A stretch of 64,000 nucleotides of DNA from Agrypnia vestita (taxonomy: Eukaryota; Arthropoda; Insecta; Trichoptera; Phryganeidae): NCBI GenBank assembly GCA_016648135.1, contig JADDOH010002108.1:1-64000 (forward strand), given 5' to 3'. Within the stretch, counting starts at the first letter, position 1, and each line of letters starts with the position of its first letter. The position numbers and the translations under genes are program-made. Under the pieces are notes generated by a model. It had not been told where the DNA came from, did no database searches, and saw only the letters and a list, made by a program, of their open reading frames with translations. This document shows, piece after piece, positions 1-11,289 of the stretch.

Positions 1-112
1 CAAAAGACAAACAAGTAGAATAAGAAAAGAAAATATGTCGAAATTTAAAATATAAATATAAAATAAAAATAAATAAATACATAAAAAATAATGAAGAACA
101 GTCACTGTTTCA

Positions 113-600
113 TTATCTTTTGTGCATTGGGGAGTCAAGCCACATAGCAGCTGCGAATAATGAAGTTGCTAGACCCCCACATCCTCTTCTTGCGTTAACT
201 ATCTTCAGTCGTTGGAGTGCAGCAAAGCCATGGACCCTGTGTTCTGCGAACGTTTGAGATGCACCGCAACGCCAGGGTAAAGCGAGCATTATCCCGAAGG
301 CATTGTTATATTGCACTCTCATAGAGTTATAGGGCAGCAGAGTGTGTCTGCACCACAGCTCACTTGTGTACAGATTCGTGCAATAAGTAACGAAAAGGTA
401 TCTTTTTACTTCGTTACTGCATCTAGAGAACTTCCTGGCTAGCATATTGGACCTTACACTAATAACTCTTCTCTGCTTTCGATATCCTTAATGTCACATA
501 AGTTGTCGCATATAATTTGACCAAGATATTTAATGTTACTACTGGGCTCCAGAGTTTGGCACGTCAGATACACGGGGAGAACATTGTCAAAAGTTGAAGG
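113..600 (-). pseudogene. Non-LTR retrotransposon reverse transcriptase, C-terminal remnant
   Basis: The minus strand encodes the end of a LINE reverse transcriptase. A first piece, about 600 down to 460, reads through the conserved IKYLG motif of the RT palm/thumb region. After a one-base frameshift near 455 a 110-codon piece follows, with cysteine- and tyrosine-rich signatures (YCTNLYTSELW, MRVQYNNAFGIML, LPWRCGAS) seen in the C-terminal domain of many insect LINEs, then a stop at 113. Bases 1-112 are AT-rich and fit its 3' UTR. The ATG heading the 110-codon frame is not a real start. It is dead: no RT catalytic core (FADD) is present and the frame is broken. The clade (CR1/Jockey-like) is inferred, not tested. 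Confidence 0.7.
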
Positions 601-606
601 AGGAGA

Positions 607-1766
607 ACTAAGTTGTTAAAACAATAAAAATTTCAAAACATTATAAAAAATGATGGTAAACACAACACTGTTTTATTCCACTATATTTATTTTGAATTGT
701 TATAACGTTTTCGGGATTTCTCCCATTGTCAATAACAGCCTGTTTAGAACAGTTGTATTTACCATCATTTTAAAAAATATTAAAAATGAATTTCCACAAT
801 GTTACAAACAAAAAACTTGAATATTTATCAAAACATTACACCAACACTTCCATATGTAATGATTAATTCAGTATATCTGATTCTGAATTTCATAATGCGA
901 GGAAATTTTGAAGGAAATAGTGTTCCAGGAAAGACACCGTCGCAACTGAAGAAACTGAACCTCTTGCAATGGTTCGATTGCAATAAATAAAGTGGCGTCT
1001 ACTAAACAGATAAGGTACGAGGAAAAAAATAATGATTTTATAAAAAAAAGTCATTTGTTGTATGGTAATCGGGAGCTCAGAAGATAACGACGAGATGAAG
1101 TTAGAGATCAAAACGACTTCAATTATGTGATTTTAAAACGTTTAAAGATATGAAAGTATTTTTTTCCGGCGATTCATTCTGCAGAATAAGATGCAAATAT
1201 GAGAAAAAGCGCAATCAAAATGTAAAGCAACAAAACACTGCAAAGGCTTTTGTTCTTAATACTTCTTTTGTTTTAATTCAACAATATGAGTCCAATTTTG
1301 GTACAGAGCATTATTTCATTGTTTGGCAAACATTTGTTTCTCTCCGCGCGCCGCTCTTCTTTGGGATTAAAGTTTTCTTATATTGTTTGGTCCAACTTTA
1401 ATCTGGCTCTTTAGGTGTTTTCCTTTTGGACCACGATAGTTACATTCACGCAAAACACAATCGAGGTAAAGTGATTCGCTAAAGAAACATATTTTAATTA
1501 AAATGGTATTTAATTTAATTTTTAATTTAATTTAATTTTTATAAGATATTTAATAGATGAATAAAACTTTTAGACCTATACATTAAACCTTATACATGTC
1601 ATCTATTTAAGAAAATTATCTGTGTGTCTTGTTAGTTGACAATCATGATAGTTCACAGTTTCTGGTAATGTAATCTTTATTTTCGGCCGTCTCGACATTA
1701 AAAAAAATAATATTTTGATTATTAAAATATTCATGATGATCAATAAAATGAATGAAATATAACTAA
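607..1766. other. AT-rich stretch, no gene seen
   Basis: Short open frames here (for example 799-990 and 1150-1401) show no protein-like composition, domain or conserved motif. Nothing else recognised. Confidence 0.6.
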
Positions 1767-1780
1767 GTGTTCTCTATCTA

Positions 1781-2007
1781 AGGTTTGTGTCTTCTGGGGT
1801 ATTATGCCGTGTTGTTACGATCTTTCTGGCTAACGTGTCAGATGCTATTGCAGGGTCCATCATCAGGGCTGATGTACCCTGGACCCATGGACCGTGCAAT
1901 GGGATCCGAAACGCCGGCCAGAAAGGTCGTAATAACACGGCATAATACCCCAGAAGACACAAACCAGAAGATTCTGAGTGGCCGTGAAAACCTAAGAACA
2001 TTCTTAT
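1781..2007. repeat. Inverted-dimer repeat, same family as 56309-56535
   Basis: Two arms of one unit face each other; 1782-1965 is an imperfect palindrome beginning GGTTTGTGTCTTCTGGGGTA and ending with its complement. The centre holds the family signature GACCCTGCAATGGGATCC in diverged form. The right arm extends further, to GTGAAAACCTAAGAACAT, than the left, so the arms are truncated unequally. A near-identical 13-base sequence (gtgttctctaYct) occurs at about 1767-1779 and 2009-2021, consistent with a target-site duplication. Long open frames across it are a by-product of the palindrome. Family identity is unknown; a Penelope-like terminal repeat is one possibility. Confidence 0.6.
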
Positions 2008-2689
2008 GTGTTCTCTACCTGAGTTTAATTAAATTTTATATATTTTACTACTCGAGTTTCAAGAGTGTTGTATACTCAGACTGGCCACCTTACCGAGAGC
2101 ACAGAGGAATGCAGCTATACAAAGTGAGATCATAAGCTTTCACTCTCCTCCTTTCATTAGCCAACGGGCAGTTAGCACGGGGACTAGTCTAGAGTCGGTC
2201 GACACAAAGTATCTGAATACATTGAAGATAGCCACAACCACCTGTCGATCAATATTAGTGTACGTATTCCCTGAATTGGGAATCCATTATATAGAGTGAC
2301 AGATCATCTCATCGAGAGATGAAGTATAAAACTTTACCTGTCAAGAACGTCTCGTTCTGTTACTCTCTCGTATTATAAATATGTTATATTTTATTTAAAT
2401 CTAGTAGAGAAAACATAGTAATATTTAATGATCGTTACAATAACGCTTATCTCGAGGATAACATCATAGTTTTTTATGTTTTATATTCTGGTGCTTTCTG
2501 TGATAAAAAAAACGAAAAACTCTGAATCAAAATGTAAGGCATTTTTATTCCCTTTATTGATAAAGGGGTTTATGTTTCTCCTAGATTTTATAAAAATAGT
2601 TTACTATTTATTTTGTCATGGAATGGCTAGCAGAAGGAATAGCGCACTGTTTGAATCCCTTTTTATTTCTTAAAACATATCGCAGGATC

Positions 2690-3175
2690 AGATCACTCTT
2701 TAACTATCTAAAACCTTAGAAAAATGACTAGAACAATCTAAAAGCGACAATAACCTTCTCTTAAAGACAAGAATAATCTTGAAAGTTCGAAAATACCAGC
2801 ATTTGGATATAAATAGCGCGAATCCAGGCCGCCACGCAGTCGTCGTGTTTTAACAGTTCATTCGGTATGAAGTCGGTCGCGAGCCGCGAGGCGATGGCTA
2901 GGATGGCCAGTCGTGATATAATCGAAGTTATGAATAAAGCGAAATAATCAAGCGGAGTACCTAAATGGCGAAATAAACTTAACGAATTCTATGTACGAGA
3001 ATTGAATATACTACAAGCGATAAATAAACGTTACCCAGCGATAATTTAGTGTTAGATACGAGTGATATATTGCAAAATAGTGTAGATTAAAGAGTAATTA
3101 ATTAATCATTCATTAATAAATAGCCAATTAATTTCCAGTGTTTTCATTTGTCCTCCACGTGACAATATATTGGCT
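2690..3175 (+). mobile_element. Putative solo LTR / LTR fragment, copy A
   Basis: A TATA box (TATAAAT from 2808) is followed 29 bases later by an initiator-like CAGT (2837-2840), the arrangement seen in insect LTR retrotransposon promoters. The 3' end, with TAGCCAATTAATTTCCAGTG then GTTTTCATTTGTC, is shared with 39120-39615, 58560-59150 and, inverted, 49010-49290. A 26-codon frame (2867-2947) lies just downstream of the initiator but is not conserved in the other copies, so I do not call it a gene. Sequence 3176-3430 may be leader from the element interior. No clear TG...CA ends or duplication were found here, so the limits are approximate. Confidence 0.4.
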
Positions 3176-3430
3176 AAGTATTGCAGACCTAAATATCGTT
3201 GGCAATAATATTTATCGTTAGTGGTAGACCCAGCGGATATACGTTAACAAGAATAAAACTGTTGTGAGATTAAATATCACGTATCGGATTCAGGAGCGAA
3301 CGCAAGGAAGAAGGGAAGAAGAAAGGATAAGCCCTTTAGTACACGTTTGATGAACGTCTTGGGAAATAAACTTAAAGAATAAATCAGGACAAGACGATAT
3401 TACGACGACCAACAAAGTACTTAAAATGGA

Positions 3431-3928
3431 AGATATAATATTGTTTATCTTGTGTGATACACAGCATTGCCGTAATTTTCAATGTAGGAAATGCAAGATT
3501 TTTTAAAGCTTACACACAAAAACCTATTAAAATGTTGAAAATATGATCCAGACGTGGTTTATTGATTTTAAGCGTCTCATTGTATACAATGTACATGTAT
3601 CAATTTAAGTTGACTTAAGAACTTTACATCTGTAGCTTCTCAGTACAGAATATCCATTCAATCTACACCTGTTCTTCGTAGCAGTTAACAGTTCCTGGTA
3701 ATATAATGTTAACCTTCATCATTATTTTACCGATTTGCTTGTGTCTCGATCATTATATTTGTATTTTTATTAACATATTTCTTCCATAATATTGTTAAGG
3801 GATCCTGGCTGTGGAAAACAAATGAAATACAATAAATAAGACAAAAAATAAAAAAGACATATAATACTTAGAATTTTAAAAAATAACGGTACTCCGAAAA
3901 TAATTAGTATACTTGAGTCACTAATATA
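3431..3928. other. AT-rich stretch, nothing recognised
   Basis: No coding frame, repeat or RNA signature recognised between the LTR-like block and the mariner insertion. Confidence 0.6.
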
Positions 3929-3930
3929 TA

Positions 3931-5216
3931 TTAGGTCCTTACATATGAAATTGACGTTTAGTATGGGAGGAACATAAAGCCGATTTTTTTTTATTATAAT
4001 ATATTTATTTAATCAAAGTATGTACCATTGCTATCTATGCACTTTTGCCATCTCATATGTATTTCATCGATCCCTTTACTAAAAAAACCATTCGGACGGG
4101 AATCAATAAAATCTTTGAAGGCGGTTTGGATTGCCCCATCGGAGTTGAATTTTTTCCTTTGCAAGAAGTTATCCAAATTTCGAAAAAAATGGTAATCTGT
4201 TGGAGCAAGGTCCGGAGAGTACGGTGGATGTCTTAGACATTCCAATTGAAGCTCTTCTAATTTGGTAGCCGTCTGTTGTGCAGTGTGTGGTCTAGCGTTA
4301 TCATGAAGCAGCAATGGCCTAGAGCGATTAACCAGCCTCGGTTGTTTAGCAGCTAGCTTTTCCATCATGGTTTGCAGTTGCTGACAATAGACATCTGCCG
4401 TAATCGTCTGGCCAGATTTAAGAAAGCTGTAGTGAACGACACCAGCACTAGTCCACCAAACGCTCACAAGTAACTTTTTTGGAGTCAATTTTCGCTTGGG
4501 GCATGGTTTGGCTGGTTCGGCAGGGTTCAGCCATTGCGATGAGCGCTTCCGATTATCGTACAGGATCCACTTTTCAACACAGGTAATGATTCGATTTAAA
4601 ATCCCTTCATTATTGTGCCGGTTGAGTAATGCAACGCAGCAGTCAACGCGCGTTTGTTGATTTGCTTCACTCAATTCGTGAGGTACCCACCTTTCAAGCT
4701 TTTTCACCTTACCAATTTGCTTCAAGTGGATTAAAACAGTTTTATCACTAACACCGCAGCCTGCAGCTAACTCGGATGTGGTTTGCGATGGATCCGCTTC
4801 CACAATAGCCTTCAATTCTTCATTATCAACTTTGGTCTCCGGCCGTCCACGGGGCTTGTTCTGCAGGTCGAAATTTCCAGAACGAAAACGTTGGAACCAA
4901 AAACGCACTGTGTTTTCTTTTGCGGCACCGTCGCCATACACATCATTAATCCTTCGAGCCGTTTCTGCAGCACTGGTGCCACGGTGGAACTCGTACTCGT
5001 AAATAACGCGATATTTCAAGTTTTTCATTTTGTAAACTGAGTGACGCAAAGAAAAAAACAATTGAGGAAAAAACAAATGAATTATAATTTTCAAAACACT
5101 AATACATGAGTAAATAGCTGTATAAATTTGGATTTGGAATTCCTAGCCAAAGAGAAGATATTTGAGATCAAATTTGCCAGTACGGCAAAACCTCAATTTC
5201 ATATGTAAGGACCTAA
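3931..5216 (-). mobile_element. Mariner transposon, full-length copy 1 (1286 bp)
   Basis: Terminal inverted repeats begin TTAGGTCCTTACATATGAAA and run about 23-29 bp; the left reads ...AAATTGACGTTTAGT and the right, in complement, ...AAATTGAGGTTTTGCC, so they diverge after position 23. TA dinucleotides flank both ends (3929-3930 and 5217-5218), the expected mariner target-site duplication. The element is exactly as long as copy 2 at 49437-50722, which lies in the opposite orientation about 44 kb away and is nearly identical. High similarity and intact ends imply recent activity of the family. The single transposase gene fills most of the interior. Confidence 0.95.
4009..5028 (-). CDS. Mariner transposase, full-length frame but catalytic D to V change
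   Basis: A 339-residue DDE/D transposase. I start at MKNLKYRV (5028) because it matches copy 2 and the usual mariner length (about 340); the open frame runs 22 codons further upstream into the 5' UTR. An N-terminal paired-type helix-turn-helix region for TIR binding covers about residues 1-110 with a GRPE linker at 61-64. WVPHEL lies at 114-119, HDNARPH at 242-248 and YSPDLAPTD at 270-278. The last two catalytic aspartates (D243 and D278) are 34 residues apart, the D34D spacing of mariners. The first should sit in TCDEKW but reads TCVEKW (V151, GTT for GAT), so it should bind ends yet not cleave. The motifs resemble the cecropia subfamily (SETMAR/Hsmar1 type); that placement is by eye. Confidence 0.95.
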   Translation of the reverse strand: MKNLKYRVIYEYEFHRGTSAAETARRINDVYGDGAAKENTVRFWFQRFRSGNFDLQNKPRGRPETKVDNEELKAIVEADPSQTTSELAAGCGVSDKTVLIHLKQIGKVKKLERWVPHELSEANQQTRVDCCVALLNRHNNEGILNRIITCVEKWILYDNRKRSSQWLNPAEPAKPCPKRKLTPKKLLVSVWWTSAGVVHYSFLKSGQTITADVYCQQLQTMMEKLAAKQPRLVNRSRPLLLHDNARPHTAQQTATKLEELQLECLRHPPYSPDLAPTDYHFFRNLDNFLQRKKFNSDGAIQTAFKDFIDSRPNGFFSKGIDEIHMRWQKCIDSNGTYFD

Positions 5217-5218
5217 TA

Positions 5219-6110
5219 TCTTATGATTTTTGTATTTCTCAACACTGTTCCATTATTGACTTATACATACTTATTTATTTATGCTCTTATATATATCATG
5301 TACTCCTGTCCCCAAACACAAGTTTTACTTTTCTGGGGACAGTTAAACACGTATTAAAAAAAATTCACCGTAACATGTATGTATTATTTTATTTTCAATA
5401 AATATTCAATTTATTTAAAAAAAAAACATAAAATTAAAGTTTTTTTTTAATCACCGTCAGTCACTGGACACGAGTTTAAATGTAGATCTATTCTGTAATT
5501 TGCACTTAATCTTGCTCAGGTCACTCGAGAATCTTCCATCTGCTTCTAGGATTTCTGATTCATGTTATTTGTATTACTCTGATTACTATTGAACACTTCT
5601 CACATGTCCATAGGTACTGTCGCTGGTATTTCGCCACACTGCTGGTCTTACTTACTACTTATATACTTCACAACAAGAACTGTTTCGCAGCAATCATAAA
5701 CGAAATCCTAAAACATTTATGTAGGTACATTTAAGTGAATATCGTTCAAATCACACCAGTTACTTATGGTATCAAGATCTTTTTCTATGATAGTTTGAGT
5801 TTTTCATAATTGTTTCAAAATTGACAATCACTTTTTAAACTTTTTAAACAAGTCAAACATACTGTAACCAGCCGTGGATCAGACTGTTTACGTTAACATT
5901 AGTTTACGTCTTTATATTTCGGTGGTCTGTAATTCTCACTATTAATATAATTGAAATTATTAACATTTTTGAAAAATTATATTTATAAGTATATTTTTTG
6001 TTCTTAATTGTGAATGCCTAAATAAATATATATATAAAAAACTAAACCATAAAAACCAAGTTTTTATTATATTCCTTTTCTCATTTACTAGTGGAAACAG
6101 GTTTGGCGCT
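5219..6110. other. AT-rich stretch, nothing recognised
   Basis: No conserved coding signal. Short low-complexity A/T runs only. Confidence 0.6.
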
Positions 6111-6239
6111 TAACCTATGCGTTGGGCTCGAGTCGGGCGACGCTACGAAAGCGAGTCATAAAATTTAAAAAAAAAATCCAAAATTATTATCCTATAATTA
6201 TTATTTTTTTTTAAAGAAAATTTAATAGATCATTTTTAT

Positions 6240-6350
6240 CGTCGCCACGAGTCTGTCAATGTTTCAGCTCGATTGGATCACGGGAAAAGGGTTTAAAATC
6301 GATCCAAAGTTTTTTCGACAGACAAGTAAGCAAGCAGACGCTACGAGTTA
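6240..6350 (+). repeat. Dispersed repeat fragment (TTTCAGCTCGATTGGAT type)
   Basis: The stretch around TTTCAGCTCGATTGGATCAC, followed by GACAGACAAG, recurs in diverged form at about 22615-22690 (TTTCAACTCGATTGGATGGC). Similar phrases are common in dispersed insect repeats, often linked to GACAGACAGACA tracts. It may be an internal part of the Helitron family whose 3' end lies at 7345, but continuity is not shown. Confidence 0.4.
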
Positions 6351-7137
6351 AAAGAAAGGGAGTAAAAATATGTCGGTACTAAAAATATATATCTCTTTGA
6401 ATAATTTCTTGAGAATTATTGTACAGAATTCTCCGCGATATTATGTGCAGACTAATATCGCGGATATATTAGCCTGCACGTAATATCACATATAACAAAA
6501 GTTGCTTACACTTACATGGTTTCAATTTCAATTTAGCAGAACTTTGGTGTATTGAAATCGGTACTCTTAGATATATTATTAACGTTATATGAAAACATAT
6601 TATAACGCACCGAAAACATATATTATCAACGTTAGCAACGAGCTGAGATTTCTGTAAAGTTTCTGACTATTTAGACCAAGTAATTTTTCGTTCCATGGAG
6701 ACGTTTTCCCTAGTCAAATCGATAAATTTTCAATGAGAGAGTTTTCACAAATATATTTTTATTACAGATGCAAACAACAATTCCGACGCTTTATAGAAAG
6801 GAAAAAACGTTTTTTTTTGTTGAGATATTTGATGTTCGCTTTTTCGACGCGACGACGCACACGACTGGATTTCGAAATGATTCATCGACTGACTTTTCTT
6901 TCCATCGAAATATAATCATAAATTTAGGCGGAATATTTTGTGTCGATGAAAAGGAATCTCTAGATACGGCGAGGATCAAGTACCTACGTGTCCAAAAATC
7001 CGCGAGAAAAACTATTTCGCTCACGCTCCACGTTCTGGAATATTATATTAAATGGTAGATATTCTCCTCACGTAAGTCATGCAAATGTTCCGAAACTAAA
7101 ACAAGAAATGTTTTTCTTCCAATAATAATCCAATTAA

Positions 7138-7345
7138 ATAATAATTTCGTTATCTGTCTGTCCATCCGTCCGTTTGTCTGTCTGTCCCTGTAACTTCGTG
7201 AACGTCCGTAACTTTTTATAGTATTTTTTTTTTCAGGAAATTCTTTTTACGTATTTTTTTTTTAATTTTCTTTTTTTATATAAAATACTTGTTCTTTAGG
7301 AATCAACATGTAGAAGTACCGTCATTTTTGACGGGTTACAGCTAG
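7138..7345 (+). mobile_element. Helitron-like 3' end, family H copy 1
   Basis: The terminal hairpin ACCGTCATTTTTGACGGGT (7317-7335) is followed by TACAG and then CTAG (7342-7345) and a T, the hairpin-plus-CTRR|T layout of a Helitron 3' end. Upstream is the family tract TTTCGTTATCTGTCTGTCC with CGTCCGTAACTT and then CTTTAGGAATCAACATGTAGAAGTACC. The same order occurs at 19990-20199, 21745-22029 and, inverted, at 25438-25530. The 5' TC end could not be located, so only the 3' part is annotated. Non-autonomous: no Rep/helicase frame is nearby. Confidence 0.65.
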
Positions 7346-7349
7346 TAAA

Positions 7350-10300
7350 AATAATAAGAATTATATGTATTATTTATATAGCGCCATTTTTGTAAAAAAA
7401 TCGTCTCTAGGACGCGTTACATAAAAATTGTTTAGTCTCAAACTGGTGTTTGATATTTAATTTATAGAAATGATTTTTCAAATAAAATATTTAATCACTA
7501 CTCAAATGACAATCCGACGGGCACAAACCACACTTATTCACTCAGAGGCTGACTGACAGCAACCGATACTTTCTGCGGGCGGGAAAAAAATCAAGTATGT
7601 CTACGAATAAATTATTAGGACAATTATAATAAGGATGTAGTATTGCTTTGACTCTTTAAATTACAAATCCTTATTCACAACTCTACTTTATTATGTTCAT
7701 TAGATTTGGAAAACTGAGAGGACGCGTTACTTGCTGTACAAGTATTGAATCCTACCCTATCGTTTCTTGCTCTAGCTAAGTTGGTCGGTGAGAAAGCGGA
7801 GGTTCCATAAATTTCTGGTCAGAGAAATCGAGGAAATCTAGAAGGCCGTTTCCAACAGCGCCATCTCCCTTTCAGACCTTCACCAAAGGAAACTTCCCAT
7901 GCTTCATCTGTTTGGTTGAAATAAATAAAAACACACTACGTATATACATATGTACTGTATGTACCAATGTGTATACATGTATACTACTTACATATTTTAA
8001 GTTTCATCGTGCTTCATTTAAATAAAATCGATTAATATTAAAAGGAAAATGACGAAAAAATTCAAATTTAATGAAATATCGATACAAAATTACAAGACTT
8101 GAAGCCAACTTATGATAAATTTGTGAAATTAATTATTATTTTTATGATTGGTTTTAAAAAGTCCGGAAGAATTTTTCTGCATTGACCTCTATAACGCGAT
8201 ATTTTTCTCACGTCTTGGATATCTAAGACAGATGTCTGCGAAGATATTTTACCTCCCATCTTAGCTTTAGCCTTCCCAAGCCACTTACTTAACACTCGGA
8301 AAGGGGCACAACTCAACCCCAGAATCTTATTTTTTAAACAATCTATTAATCATTAATGACGTTGAGCTGATATTCTTTGTCATCCTCATAAATATTCTAA
8401 AGAATACAACACTAAAGAAAATATTATGATAATAAATTTGTTGTAATATTATTACTCATACGGGGGATTAATGTATATTAATACAGTCAAAAGTAGAAAA
8501 ATGTATATTTTTCCATACACAATCATTAGTATTCTGTACGATAGGCTTACTTCATTCTGCTTGCATGGCTTCTGTCATTCGGACTCTTATGAGTCACGAG
8601 ACGTCAAAATTATACGGTTTCTCATAAAATTACGAAAAATTTAGTAGAATCGTGTTCGCATTGTATTTAAAATGTAATTAAAAATATTATAGAACATTTT
8701 AAAATCATTGTACTTCATTAAAACGCAAGTTTGACTGGGGTCCCGTTTGTACCCCGTTCTGACCACTCATCTTTTTTAAATCTTCTGGCACCCGAAGGTT
8801 AAACACTTATTTGTCCATTATTTGTTCAATATACATTATTCAAACTGCGTATTGAAACGAGATATCGGTATATTAAATTTAAATATTTTAACACAGTAGG
8901 CAGGCACAATTCACGTTTTATTTTAAAGGATGCACAACGTACAATAATTTACACGTATTTTTACAAATTTCTGATTATATCTTTGCAAAAAAAAATATTC
9001 ACCAAATTTACCAGCAAACAATGGCAAAAAAACACATAAACGGATTTAAAAGTGTATCCATTGTTTGCATATTTTATCCGTTAAACCCGCAAAGCCTTTC
9101 CGCTGAATCATTAATTACTTTGTACTAATGACGTCATCATTTTAAAGGTAAATGATCACAATAGAAAGCGTCTAGCAAGCTTTCCCGTGGAACTCGCCTC
9201 GTTTTTCCGGAATGTTTAAAAATCCAAAGCATTTTATATTTTTGACAAAAATTTTCCGAGGAACAAAAGTATTTTTTGCACGGGTGCCGTGTATGATGTA
9301 CACATATCATCTTTTAAATCGTCATGCCCTGTTTAATAGAAATAATAAAAGTATTTGAGAATATTAAAAATAATGGTAAAATTTAACAAAAAAAACGAGC
9401 ATTTCATTTTATTTATTTATTTATACATAGTAATATATTATAACATTTTACTGAGGTCTGTGGTAAAGGAGCCATTGCATATATTATATTTGAATCTATA
9501 GTTTTTATTATTTTAAATAACTTTTCCTATATAAACTAATGTCAGTCTGCAAACTTCAGTTGTATTATTTTATTGTTAATTTATTGAACGAATATATTTT
9601 TCTTCTAATAAACGTAAAATATATAATACTCAGGGTTATTTCTAGATGTTTTTCCGCCCTAGATGAGAATTGAATTGAGAGAATGGATCGCTGTTTTCAA
9701 GTGTCATCCAGACTAAAAGAATTGATGCATTAGATGTAATATGAACTAAAAATTCAAAAATAAAACATGTCAAACAAGGGATAAATTAAATTCGTTTAAT
9801 TTGTTTTTAAATTTCTCGATTCTAAATTCAATAGTGTTTTGGATTCTTCCTCTTAATATGCTTTGTATCTCATTTATCCTTGCTTTTTACCTCAATATTA
9901 GCAAATTCTTCAATAAGATCCCTAAAAGGCGTTATATTTATCAAAAAAAAGACTTTTCAAGCAATGGTTTCGCATGATTTCGAAAATAATTTGATAATTT
10001 CATTCATTACCTATTCAATTTTTTCTTTTGATTTGCTAATTTTTTTGCTATTTGATTTAAAAAAAAATTCTGCCTTTTTGCTAAACTTTTCGCGTTCATC
10101 ATTGTCCGATGCCCGATGTTCGATCCACGATCCATGTCCGATTCTACTACCATGAAAAAAAGAGAATTGTCAGAATTAATATAATTCTCCTTTTCCAAGA
10201 ATTATTGAATAATTAAATCATCACGTTACTAAAAAAATATTAAATGTTTTTTCCAATGACAAAATAAAACCACTTAAATAACATGATGATTTAGTGATTT

Positions 10301-11100
10301 ACAAAAGGTATCCACAAAAAATTACATTGCCAATTATTATGTTGAACATTTACGTGGCGAAAAAGCAAGCATAAAATTCTGACGTAAAAAGTACTGTTAT
10401 TTTAATATTTGAGGCTTCGGGCGATTCTTTTATTACAGACGTATTTTCTGTCAATATTATGCCGGAACTGACTGATTCAATGACTATTTGAGCCTAGATA
10501 AATTGAATAAAAATACTGTGGAAATTTAAAAAAATAACCTTTTAACTAAACAGTAAACTCTTAAAACAATAAACACTTTCCGGAGTCACTTTAATTACTT
10601 TCTTTAGTATCTCAGGAAACGAAAAGGTTTTTTATGTAAATTAATACTAAAATTATATATATTAAAGAAAACACGTTTTTATTGCGAAGTTGCGATTTCA
10701 GAATAAAGTTTTGTGCTTCTAAGCATATTTATGAATCAATTGAATAATAAAGCAATAAGTGCCAAAAATTATTTTTTAAGATAAGTACACAGATAAGTAC
10801 TGCGTAACTTATCTGTGTACTAAAACATTATTACATTAAACACTGCACTGAAGTCCTATCTGTATTAATTTCCTAGTTATGTGGGAATGCATATCGCATA
10901 AGTGATACTAAACGGCATGAGTATTTTATAGTTTTTAGTATTTAAATGACTAACTCACGCGGGGTACCGGCGTGCACTAGTGTTCAAAACATTAATGAAA
11001 ATATGTGTAAAATAGAACATAGAGAGCGAAAAAGACAATATTTGCTTTTTCCCTTGTATCTTAAAATTAACATTCTGGCACTTGGTGCTTTATTCATTCC
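7350..11100. other. AT-rich stretch, no gene seen
   Basis: About 3.7 kb without a convincing coding frame. Frames near 8110-8316 and 9880-10198 look like chance. The only structured item I see is the hairpin at 10784-10821. Confidence 0.55.
10784..10821. repeat. Perfect 15-bp hairpin
   Basis: AGTACACAGATAAGT pairs perfectly with ACTTATCTGTGTACT across an 8-base loop. Isolated, with no T-run, so not a terminator; function unknown. Confidence 0.7.
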
Positions 11101-11104
11101 CAGT

Positions 11105-11240
11105 ATTTAATAAAAAAAAAGAAGAAACAATCAGAAAAATCAAATTAACAAAGAAATATTTAAGCTTCTACCGGGATCCTAACCACGGACCTCCACTCTA
11201 TCCGAGAGTGGCGCATTATCCAGTTTCGCGACAGCAACCT
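11105..11240 (-). mobile_element. tRNA-derived SINE, family 2, degraded copy
   Basis: On the minus strand a tRNA-like head (GCGAAACTGGATAATGCGCC for box A, GGAGGTCCGTGGTTAGGATC around box B) is followed by a body (TTTGTTAATTTGATTTTTCT) also present at 23424-23560. Box B here is damaged (GGTTAGGATCC against the GGTTCGAGTCC of the other copy), so pol III transcription is unlikely. The head resembles tRNA-Arg loosely. No cloverleaf acceptor stem forms, so it is not a tRNA gene. Confidence 0.55.
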
Positions 11241-11289
11241 AGTACATTGACTTCAACTTTTCGACCTTATATGTAGTTCCTTTATTAAT

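Noticed and set aside
1785..2135. 116-codon open frame
   Set aside because: It crosses the inverted-dimer palindrome, and the opposite strand has a matching frame; open because of repeat sequence, not a gene.
2867..2947. 26-codon ORF downstream of a TATA/CAGT promoter
   Set aside because: Not conserved in the sister LTR-like copies; probably chance within the LTR.
4045..5040. Plus-strand frames within the first mariner
   Set aside because: Antisense shadows of the transposase; the mirrored frames appear on the minus strand of copy 2.
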